Shown here: one piece after another, positions 8,327 through 17,808 of the stretch
Position numbering within the stretch: the stretch's first letter is position 1
How the letters are laid out: each line of letters opens with the position of its first letter
Made by a program: the position numbers and the translations under genes
Source of the DNA: Porticoccus sp964395715
Lineage (GTDB): Bacteria; Pseudomonadota; Gammaproteobacteria; Pseudomonadales; Porticoccaceae
Reading direction: 5' to 3'
DNA: 64,000 nt
Assembly: GCA_964395715.1 (NCBI GenBank)
Contig: CAYNAU010000001.1
Span: forward strand, 372,001 to 436,000
The notes under the pieces: generated by a model
What the model saw: only the letters and a program-made list of their open reading frames with translations
What the model was told of the DNA's origin: nothing
Database searches by the model: none

Positions 8327-10045
8327 ATGCGCAACCATCTTGCCGGCTACCTACTAACTCTATTGCCCCTCTTTTACCTGTCGGCAATGGCTGACCCGCT
8401 GTTCGAACAATCAACCGGCAATGACCTGCTTGCAACACCGGTGACATTTCTGCCCGTGGAAGAGGCTTACCAGCTGTCAGCCAGCCACGATAATCAGCAT
8501 CTCATCCTGGACTGGCAAATTGCTCCCGGCTATTACCTTTACCAACATCGATTCAAAATTCTCGATACAGATCACAAACCTGTGACTCAGTCTCTGACTT
8601 TCCCACCCGGAAAGGTGATTTATGACGATTATTACGAAAAAGAGCTGACGGTTTACTATTCCGACACCCGACTGACCGTGCCGATGCCTTCCGCACCTGC
8701 GTCGCTTATCGTTGAATCCCAGGGCTGCGCCGATGCCGGGCTCTGCTATCCACCACGCAGCCAACGGCTCGATTTCAATGCAGACAATCACAGCTACACA
8801 GTCTCGGAGGTCAGCGCCCTGGCGCCAACGCCCCTGGCACTTCCTGAAGCTGACAACCCGAACCTGATACTGATGCTGGTTTTTGCCCTGCTGGGAGGCG
8901 TGATCCTCAACCTGATGCCCTGCGTTTTCCCCATTCTCTCCATCAAGGCACTAAGCCTGGCAAAAGCGCATCTTGGGCCCCACAACAAACACCTGCACGG
9001 AGCCGCCTACACGGCGGGTATTGTGCTCAGCTTTATGGCCATTGCGGCACTGCTGATTTCCCTGCGCCAGGCTGGCGAGGCTGTGGGGTGGGGGTTTCAA
9101 CTACAGTCTCCTGTCTTCGTTGGGTTGCTGGTATACCTCTTTGTGCTGATGGGAATGAGTTTTTCCGGACTGATTTCATTTGGCACCCGGCTGATGAACG
9201 TTGGCCAAACAGCCACTGAGGGCCACAGCCTCACCGCTACCTTTATGACTGGCCTGCTTGCCACCGTTGTGGCCAGCCCCTGCACTGCTCCGTTTATGGG
9301 GACAGCACTGGGGTTTGCTCTGGCCCAACCTGGCTGGGTTGCCATGGCCATATTCTGTGCTCTGGGAGTGGGTATGGCCCTGCCACTGCTAGCCCTTTCC
9401 TGGTGGCCGGGCCTGACAAGGCGCCTGCCTCGCCCCGGGCCGTGGATGGACCATTTCAAAAGTTTTCTCGCGTTCCCACTCTATTTAAGTGCCGTCTGGC
9501 TACTCTGGGTACTGGGAAGACAGGTGGGCAGCGATCCGGTGGCCGCAATCATCGCCGGTGTGGTGATGCTTTTATTTGCCTTCTGGCTGCTGGGCATTCG
9601 CAAAACGGCACTAACCCGAACCCTTGCCGCATTGAGCCTGCTCATCGCCCTTCTGCTGCCCTGGCAGGCCCACCAGAATGGCGAACCCAGCAACCAACCC
9701 TGGGAGCCCTACACCGAGGCGCGGCTGCAACAACTGCTCTCCCGGGGTGATGCCGTGTTTGTTAACCTCACTGCCGACTGGTGTATCACCTGCCTTGCCA
9801 ATGAAAAAATTGCGCTCAGCTCTCCGACCCTGTTCGACGCCTTTCGTGAACAGCAGGTTACCTACCTCAAGGGAGACTGGACCAATTACAACCCGGAGAT
9901 CACGCAACTGCTCAATCGTCACCACCGTTCAGGGGTACCCTTGTACCTCTTTTACCCCGCCAACCAGAAAGACCCTGTGATCCTCCCCCAACTGCTCACA
10001 AAAAATATTGTTTTAACAGCCATTTCTCAGAAGATAGACGAATAA
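8327..10045 (+). CDS. dsbD: Thiol:disulfide interchange protein DsbD
   Basis: A 572-residue inner-membrane protein that passes electrons from cytoplasmic thioredoxin to periplasmic partners. After a signal peptide comes the alpha domain with the redox pair in QGCADAGLCYPP. Next is a membrane domain of about eight helices with Cys in MPCVFPILS and ASPCTAPFMG. Last is a C-terminal thioredoxin-like domain with ADWCITCLANE. All three cysteine pairs are present, so the relay should be functional. A terminator overlaps its end. Confidence 0.95.
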   Translation: MRNHLAGYLLTLLPLFYLSAMADPLFEQSTGNDLLATPVTFLPVEEAYQLSASHDNQHLILDWQIAPGYYLYQHRFKILDTDHKPVTQSLTFPPGKVIYDDYYEKELTVYYSDTRLTVPMPSAPASLIVESQGCADAGLCYPPRSQRLDFNADNHSYTVSEVSALAPTPLALPEADNPNLILMLVFALLGGVILNLMPCVFPILSIKALSLAKAHLGPHNKHLHGAAYTAGIVLSFMAIAALLISLRQAGEAVGWGFQLQSPVFVGLLVYLFVLMGMSFSGLISFGTRLMNVGQTATEGHSLTATFMTGLLATVVASPCTAPFMGTALGFALAQPGWVAMAIFCALGVGMALPLLALSWWPGLTRRLPRPGPWMDHFKSFLAFPLYLSAVWLLWVLGRQVGSDPVAAIIAGVVMLLFAFWLLGIRKTALTRTLAALSLLIALLLPWQAHQNGEPSNQPWEPYTEARLQQLLSRGDAVFVNLTADWCITCLANEKIALSSPTLFDAFREQQVTYLKGDWTNYNPEITQLLNRHHRSGVPLYLFYPANQKDPVILPQLLTKNIVLTAISQKIDE

Positions 10046-10059
10046 GCTATCTTTTTTTT
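10031..10059 (+). terminator. Intrinsic terminator overlapping the dsbD stop codon
   Basis: AAGATAG (10031-10037) pairs with CTATCTT (10047-10053) around a nine-base loop that contains the TAA stop of dsbD; a run of eight T follows. The stem therefore begins inside the coding sequence. Confidence 0.7.
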
Positions 10060-10313
10060 GAATTTTGTTTCAACCTCTCTGATTTTGCCGACATTCTCAG
10101 GGAAAAGGGTCGTAACATCCCACCCCAGCACATTTCTACGCAACAAACAGCGCAGTAAGTTTGAAAATTTCTGCGAAAAATACGGGAAAAAGTCGCTAAA
10201 ATCTGCAAAAGATAAAAAATTGGACAGTTTTGTCTTTTTGAGGCAGACTTCCCAGCAACCCCCCGGTCCTGCGGGATCGCGACATAACCCAACACACTGC
10301 TAGCGGGGACATC
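10060..10313. other. Intergenic stretch before aroQ
   Basis: About 250 AT-rich bases carrying the promoter region of the aroQ-accB-accC operon. A/T tracts are visible (near 10185-10225) but I could not settle on one promoter pair, and I see no small gene or strong hairpin here. Confidence 0.4.
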
Positions 10314-10760
10314 ATGGCAACCATACTGGTACTAAACGGCCCCAACCTGAACCTGCTCGGCTCTCGCGAGCCCGGCCTTTACGGCAGCGAGACCCTGGAA
10401 GACATCACCCAGACACTCACCGACCTCTGCCTGCAACAGGGACATCACCTGCTGTCGCTTCAAAGCAATGCCGAGTATGAGCTGGTGGATCGCATCCACG
10501 ATGCCAAAAAAGAAGGGGTCAACTTTATTATTTTCAATCCCGCCGCGTTCACTCACACCAGCATTGCCCTGCGCGACGCCCTGCTCGCCGTGGAAATACC
10601 CTTTATTGAGGTGCACCTGTCAAACGTGCACGCCCGGGAAGAGTTTCGCAGCCATTCGTACTTTTCCGACATTGCCAGAGGGGTGATCTGCGGCCTGGGC
10701 AGTATCGGCTACCAGCTCGCCCTGCAGGCAGCATTACAACAACTTGAAACACAATCCTGA
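10314..10760 (+). CDS. aroQ: Type II 3-dehydroquinate dehydratase
   Basis: A 148-residue enzyme that dehydrates 3-dehydroquinate to 3-dehydroshikimate in the shikimate pathway, active as a dodecamer. Visible motifs are NGPNLNLLGSREPGLYG with the catalytic Tyr, FNPAAFTHTS and EVHLSNVHAREEFR with the catalytic His. Length is standard. It leads the accB-accC operon, an order also found in Pseudomonas. Confidence 0.96.
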   Translation: MATILVLNGPNLNLLGSREPGLYGSETLEDITQTLTDLCLQQGHHLLSLQSNAEYELVDRIHDAKKEGVNFIIFNPAAFTHTSIALRDALLAVEIPFIEVHLSNVHAREEFRSHSYFSDIARGVICGLGSIGYQLALQAALQQLETQS

Positions 10761-10784
10761 TCAGACCATTTGGAGCAACCACAG

Positions 10785-11237
10785 ATGGATATCCGCAAAA
10801 TCAAAAAACTGATTGAGTTACTCGAAGAATCCAACATCGGTGAAATCGAGATTAAGGAAGGCGAAGAGTCCGTTCGCATCAGCCGCAATAGCCCCGCTGC
10901 CGCCACACCTTTTGTGATGCCTGCCCCCATGGCAGCCGCACCCGTTGCACCCGCAGCCGCGGCTCCAGTTCCGGCTGACGCCGAAGCGCCTGTCGAGCAG
11001 GAAGGCCACGCCATCAAATCGCCCATGGTAGGCACCTTCTACCGCTCTCCCACACCGGGCTCCAAGGCATTTGTCGAAGTCGGACATCAGGTTAAAGCCG
11101 GGGACGTGCTCTGTATTGTTGAGGCGATGAAAATGATGAACCAGATAGAGGCTGACAAGTCTGGCACCATTGGCGCCATTCTCGTGGAAGACGGCGAGCC
11201 TGTCGAATTCGATCAACCCATGATCATGATCATCTAA
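10785..11237 (+). CDS. accB: Biotin carboxyl carrier protein of acetyl-CoA carboxylase
   Basis: A 150-residue carrier subunit that holds biotin for malonyl-CoA synthesis, the first step of fatty acid synthesis. A short N-terminal segment, a flexible Ala/Pro-rich linker (about residues 35-70) and a C-terminal biotinyl domain with the target Lys in EAMKMMN are visible. The ATG was preferred over an in-frame TTG 15 bases upstream because TGGAGC stands at the right distance. accC follows after 25 bases with a GGAGG site. Confidence 0.95.
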   Translation: MDIRKIKKLIELLEESNIGEIEIKEGEESVRISRNSPAAATPFVMPAPMAAAPVAPAAAAPVPADAEAPVEQEGHAIKSPMVGTFYRSPTPGSKAFVEVGHQVKAGDVLCIVEAMKMMNQIEADKSGTIGAILVEDGEPVEFDQPMIMII

Positions 11238-11262
11238 ACTGCGGCCCGGAGGATTATCAGCA

Positions 11263-12603
11263 ATGCTGGAAAAAGTGCTCATTGCCAACCGCGGTGAAAT
11301 TGCGCTGCGGATTTTAAGAGCCTGCAAAGAACTCGGCATTACCACCGTCGCCGCGCACTCAACGGCCGACGCAAACCTGAAACATGTATTGCTCGCAGAT
11401 GAAACCGTCTGCATCGGACCCAACTCCTCTACGCAAAGCTATCTGAACGTGCCCGCCATTATCAGCGCCATGGAAATTACCAATGCCCAGGCGGTTCACC
11501 CCGGTTACGGCTTTCTGGCGGAAAATGCCGACTTTGCCGAACAGGTGGAAAAAAGCGGCTTTATCTTTATTGGCCCCACCGCGGATGTGATTCGCATGAT
11601 GGGCGACAAGGTGGCCGCCATCGAAGCCATGCGCGCCGCTGGCGTTCCCACCGTGCCGGGCTCCAACGGCCCACTGAACGACGATGAAGAACGCAGCAAA
11701 ACCCTCGGCCGCGAGGTCGGCTACCCGGTAATCATCAAAGCCGCCGCGGGCGGTGGCGGACGCGGCATGCGAGTGGTGCGCGAAGAGGATGAGCTGCTGA
11801 AAGCCATCCAGATCACCCGCTCGGAAGCCAAAGCCGCATTTGGCGACGATACGGTTTACATGGAAAAATACCTGGAAAACCCGCGCCACGTTGAGGTACA
11901 GGTGCTTGCCGATGGCCAGGGAAATGCCATTCATCTCGGCGACCGGGACTGCTCGCTACAGCGCCGTCACCAGAAAGTACTGGAGGAAGCTCCCGCTCCC
12001 GGCATCCCCGAGAAAGCCCGGCAGGCAGTATTCCAGTCGTGCGTCAACGCCTGCATCGAAATCGGTTACCGAGGCGCCGGAACTTTCGAGTTTCTGTACG
12101 AGGACGGCAAATACTTTTTCATTGAGATGAACACCAGGGTCCAGGTAGAACACCCGGTTTCCGAGATGATTACCGGTGTCGACATCGTGAAGCAGCAGCT
12201 GCTCATCGCCAGCGGCGAAAAACTCAGTCTCAGCCAGGACGACATCATATTCCGGGGTCATGCCTTTGAGTGCCGCATCAATGCCGAGGATCCGAAAACT
12301 TTCCTGCCCAGCCCCGGCAAAATTACCGCTTATCATGCCCCGGGGGGCAACGGCGTCCGCGTCGACTCACACATCTATGCGGGCTACACGGTGCCCCCTT
12401 ACTATGACTCGCTGGTGGGAAAAATCATCACCTACGGCCAGACCCGGGATGCCGCCATGTCACGCATGGCAAATGCCCTTGATGAACTGCATATTGAAGG
12501 CATCAAAACCAACATTGCTCTACAGCGTGAGCTGGTCAGCGACCCCGAATTTCGCAAGGGCGGCGTGAACATTCACTATCTGGAAAAGAAACTGGGCCTT
12601 TAA
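11263..12603 (+). CDS. accC: Biotin carboxylase of acetyl-CoA carboxylase
   Basis: A 446-residue ATP-grasp enzyme that carboxylates the biotin on AccB. It shows the N-terminal EKVLIANRGEIALR signature, the glycine loop AAAGGGGRGMR and the RDCSLQRRHQK and EMNTRVQVEHPV active-site segments. Length is usual. An intrinsic terminator follows directly. Confidence 0.97.
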   Translation: MLEKVLIANRGEIALRILRACKELGITTVAAHSTADANLKHVLLADETVCIGPNSSTQSYLNVPAIISAMEITNAQAVHPGYGFLAENADFAEQVEKSGFIFIGPTADVIRMMGDKVAAIEAMRAAGVPTVPGSNGPLNDDEERSKTLGREVGYPVIIKAAAGGGGRGMRVVREEDELLKAIQITRSEAKAAFGDDTVYMEKYLENPRHVEVQVLADGQGNAIHLGDRDCSLQRRHQKVLEEAPAPGIPEKARQAVFQSCVNACIEIGYRGAGTFEFLYEDGKYFFIEMNTRVQVEHPVSEMITGVDIVKQQLLIASGEKLSLSQDDIIFRGHAFECRINAEDPKTFLPSPGKITAYHAPGGNGVRVDSHIYAGYTVPPYYDSLVGKIITYGQTRDAAMSRMANALDELHIEGIKTNIALQRELVSDPEFRKGGVNIHYLEKKLGL

Positions 12604-12622
12604 GAAACCTGTATAAAACGGC

Positions 12623-12648
12623 AAAGCCCCGCCATTTAGGGGCTTTTT
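12623..12648 (+). terminator. Intrinsic terminator after accC
   Basis: AAAGCCCC (12623-12630) pairs with GGGGCTTT (12639-12646) and the T tract continues to 12648. It ends the aroQ-accB-accC unit just before the prmA ribosome site. Confidence 0.85.
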
Positions 12649-12662
12649 CTTTTGGAGAACCC

Positions 12663-13541
12663 ATGCCCTGGCTGCAACTGCGTATCGACAGCAACCGCCA
12701 ATCTGCCGAACACATAGAGGATGCCCTGCTGGATGCCGGTGCAGCATCTGTCACCTTCGAAGACAATGCCGACGAGCCGATCCTTGAGCCCGCGCTCGGT
12801 GAAACCCCTCTCTGGCAACAAACCCGCATCACCGGACTATTTGATGCCGGCGTTGATACAGCTGCCGTCACATCCTTTCTCAAAGAGCGGCTGCAACTGC
12901 CAGAGCTTACTTATTGCTGGTCCCCCCTGGAAGACCGCGACTGGGAAAGGGAGTGGATGAAACACTACCAGCCCATTCAATGCGGTCCACACCTGTGGAT
13001 TTGCCCGAGCTGGATTGCGCCACCAAACCCCGACGCTGTAAACCTGCTGCTTGATCCGGGGCTGGCCTTTGGCACAGGCACCCACCCAACTACCTTTCTG
13101 TGCCTGCAGTGGCTCGACAGCTTTGATCTGACCGGAAAGTCCGTTACCGATTACGGTTGTGGTTCGGGAATTCTTGCCATTGCCTCTTTGTTGCTGGGCG
13201 CCTCATCAGCCACCTGTGTCGATATTGACCCGCAGGCGCTGAGCGCGACCATCGATAACGCCGAACGCAACCACCTTGAAACCGGAAAAGTTGCTGTTTA
13301 TTTACCCGAGCAGGCCCCCCAGCAAGCCACCGATATCGTCATCGCCAATATTCTTGCAGGCCCCCTGGTTGAGCTGGCCCCCAAACTCGCCGGGCTCACC
13401 AATCCGGGGGGCAAACTCTGCCTGTCCGGCCTGATAGAGCAGCAGGCCGAAGAAGTGATGGCCAGCTATGTCGACCGGTTTGACTTCGACCCACCCGCAC
13501 AACAGGAACAATGGGTCCGACTTACGGCTGTCAAGCGCTGA
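12663..13541 (+). CDS. prmA: Ribosomal protein L11 methyltransferase
   Basis: A 292-residue SAM-dependent enzyme that trimethylates ribosomal protein L11. The N-terminal substrate-binding domain (about residues 1-60) is followed by a Rossmann methyltransferase domain with DYGCGSGILAIAS and the NILAGPL motif. The start has a good TTGGAG site nine bases upstream. It sits between accC and the zinc-ribbon gene as in Pseudomonas. Confidence 0.95.
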   Translation: MPWLQLRIDSNRQSAEHIEDALLDAGAASVTFEDNADEPILEPALGETPLWQQTRITGLFDAGVDTAAVTSFLKERLQLPELTYCWSPLEDRDWEREWMKHYQPIQCGPHLWICPSWIAPPNPDAVNLLLDPGLAFGTGTHPTTFLCLQWLDSFDLTGKSVTDYGCGSGILAIASLLLGASSATCVDIDPQALSATIDNAERNHLETGKVAVYLPEQAPQQATDIVIANILAGPLVELAPKLAGLTNPGGKLCLSGLIEQQAEEVMASYVDRFDFDPPAQQEQWVRLTAVKR

Positions 13542-13588
13542 GCCATATCGATAGAATAGGCTGACATTTTCCGGACAACCTGCCGTCG

Positions 13589-14829
13589 ATGAATGAAATA
13601 ATCACTCGCTGTCCGGGCTGCTCGGTATCCTTCCGCGCCATGCCAGCCCAACTGCAAGCCGCCAACGGCCTGGTTCGCTGCGGCGCCTGCTTGCTGGTAT
13701 TTAATGCCAGAGAGAATCTGGTTGAAAACCCGTTATCCGGCTATCCCATCACACCCGAACCCCAGGCTGCCGCCAACGAAAATACGGACGACTTTCTTAT
13801 CCACGACGATATGGATACCGACCTGCTCTCTGACGAGCGCGTCGATGGAGAGCCGGAGCTGGAGTCCGACCCCACCCCGACTTCGGCCTGGGAGGACGAC
13901 ACAGTTGCCGAAGCAGACCTGATCGCCGGGACAGACCTCTCCGCACCCGAACCCACGGAGAGCCCTATCTCCACTGCCGCCCCCCTTGTAGCGACGCCAG
14001 CAGCAAAAGACAGCGACCTACTCAATCTGGAAAGCATTGACATCAGCCTGCCTGTAGCCGAAGCCGAAGCCGAAGCCGAAGCCGAAGCCGAAGCCGAAGC
14101 CGAAGCCGAANNNNNNNNNNNNNNNNNNNNNNNNNNNNNNNNNNNNNNNNNNNNNNNNNNNNNNNNNNNNNNNNNNNNNNNNNNNNNNNNNNNNNNNNNN
14201 NNNNNNNNNNAGCCGAAGCCGAAGCCGAAGCCGAAGCCGAAGCCGAAGCCGAAGCCGAAGCCGAAGCCGAAGCCGAAGCCGAATTCAGTGTGGCGTTACC
14301 TGAAGGCTTTGACGCAACCCCTGGTGCAGTTTTTCCAGCTGCGGAAACCCGGCATCAGCCTTTTCCCTGGCAATGGAGCATCCTTTCGCTTTTCGCTGCG
14401 CTGTGTATTGTTGCCCAATATGGTTTTTTCTATGCGGATGTCCTGGGCAAAAACCCCGACTATCGGCCGTGGGTTTTGCGCTACTGCGAGTTCACCGGCT
14501 GCACAGTTCCGGTCATTCGGGACATTGACAAGATTCGCAGTGACTCTTTACTGGTCTACAGTAAACCCGAGACCCCCGGCGCACTCTCAGTGGATGCGGT
14601 CATCATCAATCATGCAGATTTTTCTCAACCCTTTCCGCACCTACTGCTCCGCTTTGAGAACCTGCAGGGAGAAGCCGTTGCCCAGAGGCATCTGAAGCCA
14701 GCCGAGTACCTCGCCGGCGAGATGTCCGGGGTCAGCATGATGCCTCCAAACCAGCCGGTACGACTGGGGCTGACACTGGTCGACCCGGGACAGCAGGCTG
14801 TCAGTTACTCATTATTCATTCAGGAATAG
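13589..14829 (+). CDS. MJ0042-type zinc ribbon / DUF3426 membrane protein, interrupted by an assembly gap
   Basis: The N-terminal part has a zinc ribbon with two CxxC pairs (CPGC near residue 8, CGAC near residue 32). An acidic region and an Ala-Glu dipeptide repeat follow. After the gap come a membrane segment (SILSLFAALCIVAQYGFFYA) and a DUF3426 domain ending in SLFIQE. The two halves are in different frames as drawn, but the 100 N is an arbitrary gap size; the repeat phase restores one frame if the true gap is 5 modulo 6. One gene is therefore likely. The family's function is unknown; in Pseudomonas it occupies the same place between prmA and dusB. Confidence 0.8.
14057..14283 (+). repeat. 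(GCCGAA)n hexanucleotide repeat with an assembly gap
   Basis: Nine perfect GCCGAA units run from 14057 to 14110, then 100 N (14111-14210), a lone A that completes a unit, and twelve more perfect units to 14283. The units encode Ala-Glu. No unit differs from the consensus, which explains why the assembly broke here. Confidence 0.97.
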
Positions 14830-14903
14830 CCTTTATTCCTTATCTCAAGTGCGGGTATTATAGCCACCCCCCTTTTCGACACCGTTAATAAAGGCATCTC
14901 AAC

Positions 14904-15890
14904 TTGGTTACCATTGGCAATCACGTTCTGGCATCGCGCACTGTTCTGGCCCCCATGGCCGGCGTGACTGACCGACCATTTCGCCAACTGTGTAAACGAC
15001 TGGGCGCTGGCATGACCGTGTCGGAAATGGTCACCTCCGACACCGGCCTCTGGCATACTCGAAAAAGTCAGCAGCGCCTGCCCCACGACGATGAACCAAC
15101 ACCAAAGTCCGTACAGATCGCCGGCAGCATCCCTGAAATGATGGCGGAAGCCGCCCGACAGAATCTCCTGCTCGGTGCAGAGATCATTGATATCAACATG
15201 GGGTGTCCGGCCAAGAAGGTCTGCAAGCGCGCAGCAGGATCGGCACTGTTAAAGGATGAAGCGCTGGTGGAAGAAATCCTCCGCGCCGTGGTCAATGCAG
15301 TACCGGTACCGGTCACACTGAAAATTCGCACGGGCTGGGACTCTGAGTCCCGCAATGCCCTGCAAATTGCCCGAATCGCAGAGAGCTCCGGGATCCAGGC
15401 CCTTGCCGTTCACGGCCGCACACGAGCCTGTCGTTTCAAAGGAGATGCCGAATACGACACCATTGCCGAGGTAGTGTCAGCCGTCGATATCCCAGTGTTT
15501 GCCAACGGCGATATCCGTTCGCCCGAGCAAGCCAAGAAAGTGCTTGAGCACACCGGTGCTGCCGCCGTCATGATCGGTCGAGGCGCCCAGGGTAATCCCT
15601 GGCTGTTCCGCGAAATCAACCATTACCTGGAAACCGGTGCGCTGCTGGCGGCACCCACCATAGATGAACAGATCATAACTATCAGCGAACACCTGCGGGC
15701 CATACATGAACATTATGGTGACTATCTTGGCACACGCATTGCCCGCAAACACATAGGCTGGTACGTTGACAACCTGCCGAGCGGTGAGACATTTCGGAAG
15801 TATTTCAATAAGCTGGACACCCCCAGCCAACAACAACAAAGCTTGAAGCTCTTTTTGACGAGACAAGAAGAATGGGACACAGCCGCATGA
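14904..15890 (+). CDS. dusB: tRNA-dihydrouridine synthase B
   Basis: A 328-residue FMN enzyme that reduces uridine in the tRNA D-loop. It shows the APMAGVTDRPFR motif, the catalytic Cys in INMGCPAKKVCKR, the VHGRTR segment and the FMN-phosphate motif VMIGRGAQGNPWLF. It starts with TTG, with AAAGG about nine bases upstream; no ATG fits. Its stop overlaps the fis start (ATGA), and dusB-fis coupling is conserved in gammaproteobacteria. Confidence 0.95.
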   Translation: MVTIGNHVLASRTVLAPMAGVTDRPFRQLCKRLGAGMTVSEMVTSDTGLWHTRKSQQRLPHDDEPTPKSVQIAGSIPEMMAEAARQNLLLGAEIIDINMGCPAKKVCKRAAGSALLKDEALVEEILRAVVNAVPVPVTLKIRTGWDSESRNALQIARIAESSGIQALAVHGRTRACRFKGDAEYDTIAEVVSAVDIPVFANGDIRSPEQAKKVLEHTGAAAVMIGRGAQGNPWLFREINHYLETGALLAAPTIDEQIITISEHLRAIHEHYGDYLGTRIARKHIGWYVDNLPSGETFRKYFNKLDTPSQQQQSLKLFLTRQEEWDTAA

Positions 15891-16183
15891 GCGCCATTGA
15901 CACCTTTACTATCCAGGCGGAAATGAACACCGAATCCCTGGATAACGGCCATCAACACGAATCTCTCCACCAGTGCGTTGCCCACGCACTGGAACAGTAC
16001 TTCCTGCATCTGGACGGACAATCCACCAATGACCTCTACCAGCTGGTGCTGAGCGAGGTAGAAGTGCCATTACTGGAAGCTGTGCTGGCCTATACCCGCA
16101 ATAACCAGAGCAAGGCTGCGGAAATGCTTGGACTCAACCGCGGCACACTCAGAAAAAAACTTAAACAATACAACCTGCTGTAA
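15887..16183 (+). CDS. fis: DNA-binding protein Fis
   Basis: A 98-residue nucleoid-associated protein that bends DNA and regulates rRNA and growth-phase genes. The C-terminal helix-turn-helix reads NNQSKAAEMLGLNRGTLRKKL, near-identical to enterobacterial Fis; the N-terminal arm is divergent as usual. The chosen ATG gives exactly the E. coli length and overlaps the dusB stop; an ATG 15 bases upstream is possible. purH follows after 15 bases. Confidence 0.95.
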   Translation: MSAIDTFTIQAEMNTESLDNGHQHESLHQCVAHALEQYFLHLDGQSTNDLYQLVLSEVEVPLLEAVLAYTRNNQSKAAEMLGLNRGTLRKKLKQYNLL

Positions 16184-16198
16184 GACATAGAGGAAGAG

Positions 16199-17773
16199 AT
16201 GAGCGACCTGCGTAAAGTTTCCCGCGCCCTGATCAGCGTTTCCGATAAAACCGGAATTGCGGATTTTGCAAGAGCCCTGGCTGACCAGGGGGTTGAGCTG
16301 CTTTCCACCGGCGGCACCTTCCGCCTGCTGAGCGATAGCGGCATTCCTGTTCGCGAAGTCTCCGACTACACCGGCTTTCCGGAAATGATGGACGGCCGAG
16401 TCAAAACACTGCACCCCAAAGTGCACGGTGGCATTCTCGGCCGTCGCGGCAAGGATGACGCAGTTATGGGAGAACACGGCATCCTGCCCATCGACATGGT
16501 GGTAGTAAACCTCTATCCCTTTGCCAGCACAGTAGCCGACCCCAACTGCGACCTGCCCACAGCCATTGAAAATATAGATATCGGCGGCCCCACCATGGTT
16601 CGTTCCGCAGCGAAAAACCATAAGGACGTCGCCATTGTCGTCAACGCCAGCGACTACAGCGCTGTGCTCGAGGAAATGCAGTCCAATAATGGCCAGCTTG
16701 GTTATGACACTCGCTACAGCCTGATGGTAAAAGCCTTCGAACACACCGCTGCTTATGACGGCATGATTGCCAATCACTTTGGCGCGCGCAACACGGCCAA
16801 TGAGAAGCGCGATTTCCCCAACACCTTTAATACGCAATTCCTGAAAACCCAGGAAATGCGCTACGGGGAAAACCCTCACCAGAAGGCGGCCTTTTACGTC
16901 GAAGCCAACCCGGCGGATACCGGTGTCGCTACAGCGCGCCAGTTGCAGGGCAAAGAATTATCCTACAACAATATCGCCGATACCGATGCAGCACTGGAAT
17001 GCGTCAAACAATTTGATGCCCCGGCCTGCGTCATTGTCAAACACGCCAACCCCTGTGGTGTTGCTGTGGCGGTAGATATCAACACGGCCTACGACCTGGC
17101 CTTTGCCACTGACCCGGAGTCAGCCTTTGGCGGCATTATTGCCTTCAACCGGGAGCTCGACGCCGCCACCGCCGAAGCCATTTGCGAACGTCAGTTTGTG
17201 GAAGTCATTATCGCGCCAAGCGTTTCTGCAGCTGCTGTAGAAGCTGTCAGCAGCAAGAAAAATGTTCGCCTACTGGAGTGCGGCCAGTGGGGCGACCGCC
17301 GTCCCCAGGACTTTGACTTCAAGCGTGTTAACGGCGGCTTGCTGGTACAGGATCGGGATAACGGCATGGTGACAGCATCCGATCTGAAGGTGGTCACCGA
17401 ACGCCAGCCCACAGAAGATGAACTGACCGATCTGCTGTTTGCCTGGAAGGTGGCGAAAATGGTCAAGTCCAACGCCATCGTTTACGCCAAGAACAACCAG
17501 ACCATCGGTGTCGGCGCCGGCCAGATGAGTCGCGTTAACTCAGCGCGTATTGCGGCCATCAAGGCAGAACATGCCGGCCTTGAAGTGAAAGGTGCGGTGA
17601 TGGCTTCCGATGCTTTCTTCCCGTTCCGGGACGGTATCGACAATGCCGCCAAAGTGGGCATCAGCTGTGTGATACAGCCTGGCGGCTCCATTCGCGACGA
17701 CGAAGTGATTGCCGCAGCGGACGAGCATGGCATGGCCATGGTCTTCACGGGCATGCGCCACTTCCGTCACTGA
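16199..17773 (+). CDS. purH: Bifunctional AICAR transformylase / IMP cyclohydrolase
   Basis: A 524-residue enzyme for the last two steps of IMP synthesis. The N-terminal methylglyoxal-synthase-like cyclohydrolase domain (to about residue 200) shows STGGTFRLL and DGRVKTLHPKVHGG. The transformylase domain has HANPCGVA with the catalytic His and KSNAIVYAKN with the active Lys. Length is standard. Ribosome site GAGGAAG precedes the ATG. It lies between fis and purD as in Pseudomonas. Confidence 0.97.
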   Translation: MSDLRKVSRALISVSDKTGIADFARALADQGVELLSTGGTFRLLSDSGIPVREVSDYTGFPEMMDGRVKTLHPKVHGGILGRRGKDDAVMGEHGILPIDMVVVNLYPFASTVADPNCDLPTAIENIDIGGPTMVRSAAKNHKDVAIVVNASDYSAVLEEMQSNNGQLGYDTRYSLMVKAFEHTAAYDGMIANHFGARNTANEKRDFPNTFNTQFLKTQEMRYGENPHQKAAFYVEANPADTGVATARQLQGKELSYNNIADTDAALECVKQFDAPACVIVKHANPCGVAVAVDINTAYDLAFATDPESAFGGIIAFNRELDAATAEAICERQFVEVIIAPSVSAAAVEAVSSKKNVRLLECGQWGDRRPQDFDFKRVNGGLLVQDRDNGMVTASDLKVVTERQPTEDELTDLLFAWKVAKMVKSNAIVYAKNNQTIGVGAGQMSRVNSARIAAIKAEHAGLEVKGAVMASDAFFPFRDGIDNAAKVGISCVIQPGGSIRDDEVIAAADEHGMAMVFTGMRHFRH

Positions 17774-17808
17774 TAGCGCCCCAAACGCAATTTCAGGGCT
17801 TTGATTTT

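Noticed and set aside
14057..14283. CRISPR or other spacer-repeat array
   Set aside because: The repeat is an uninterrupted six-base unit without spacers, inside a coding frame.
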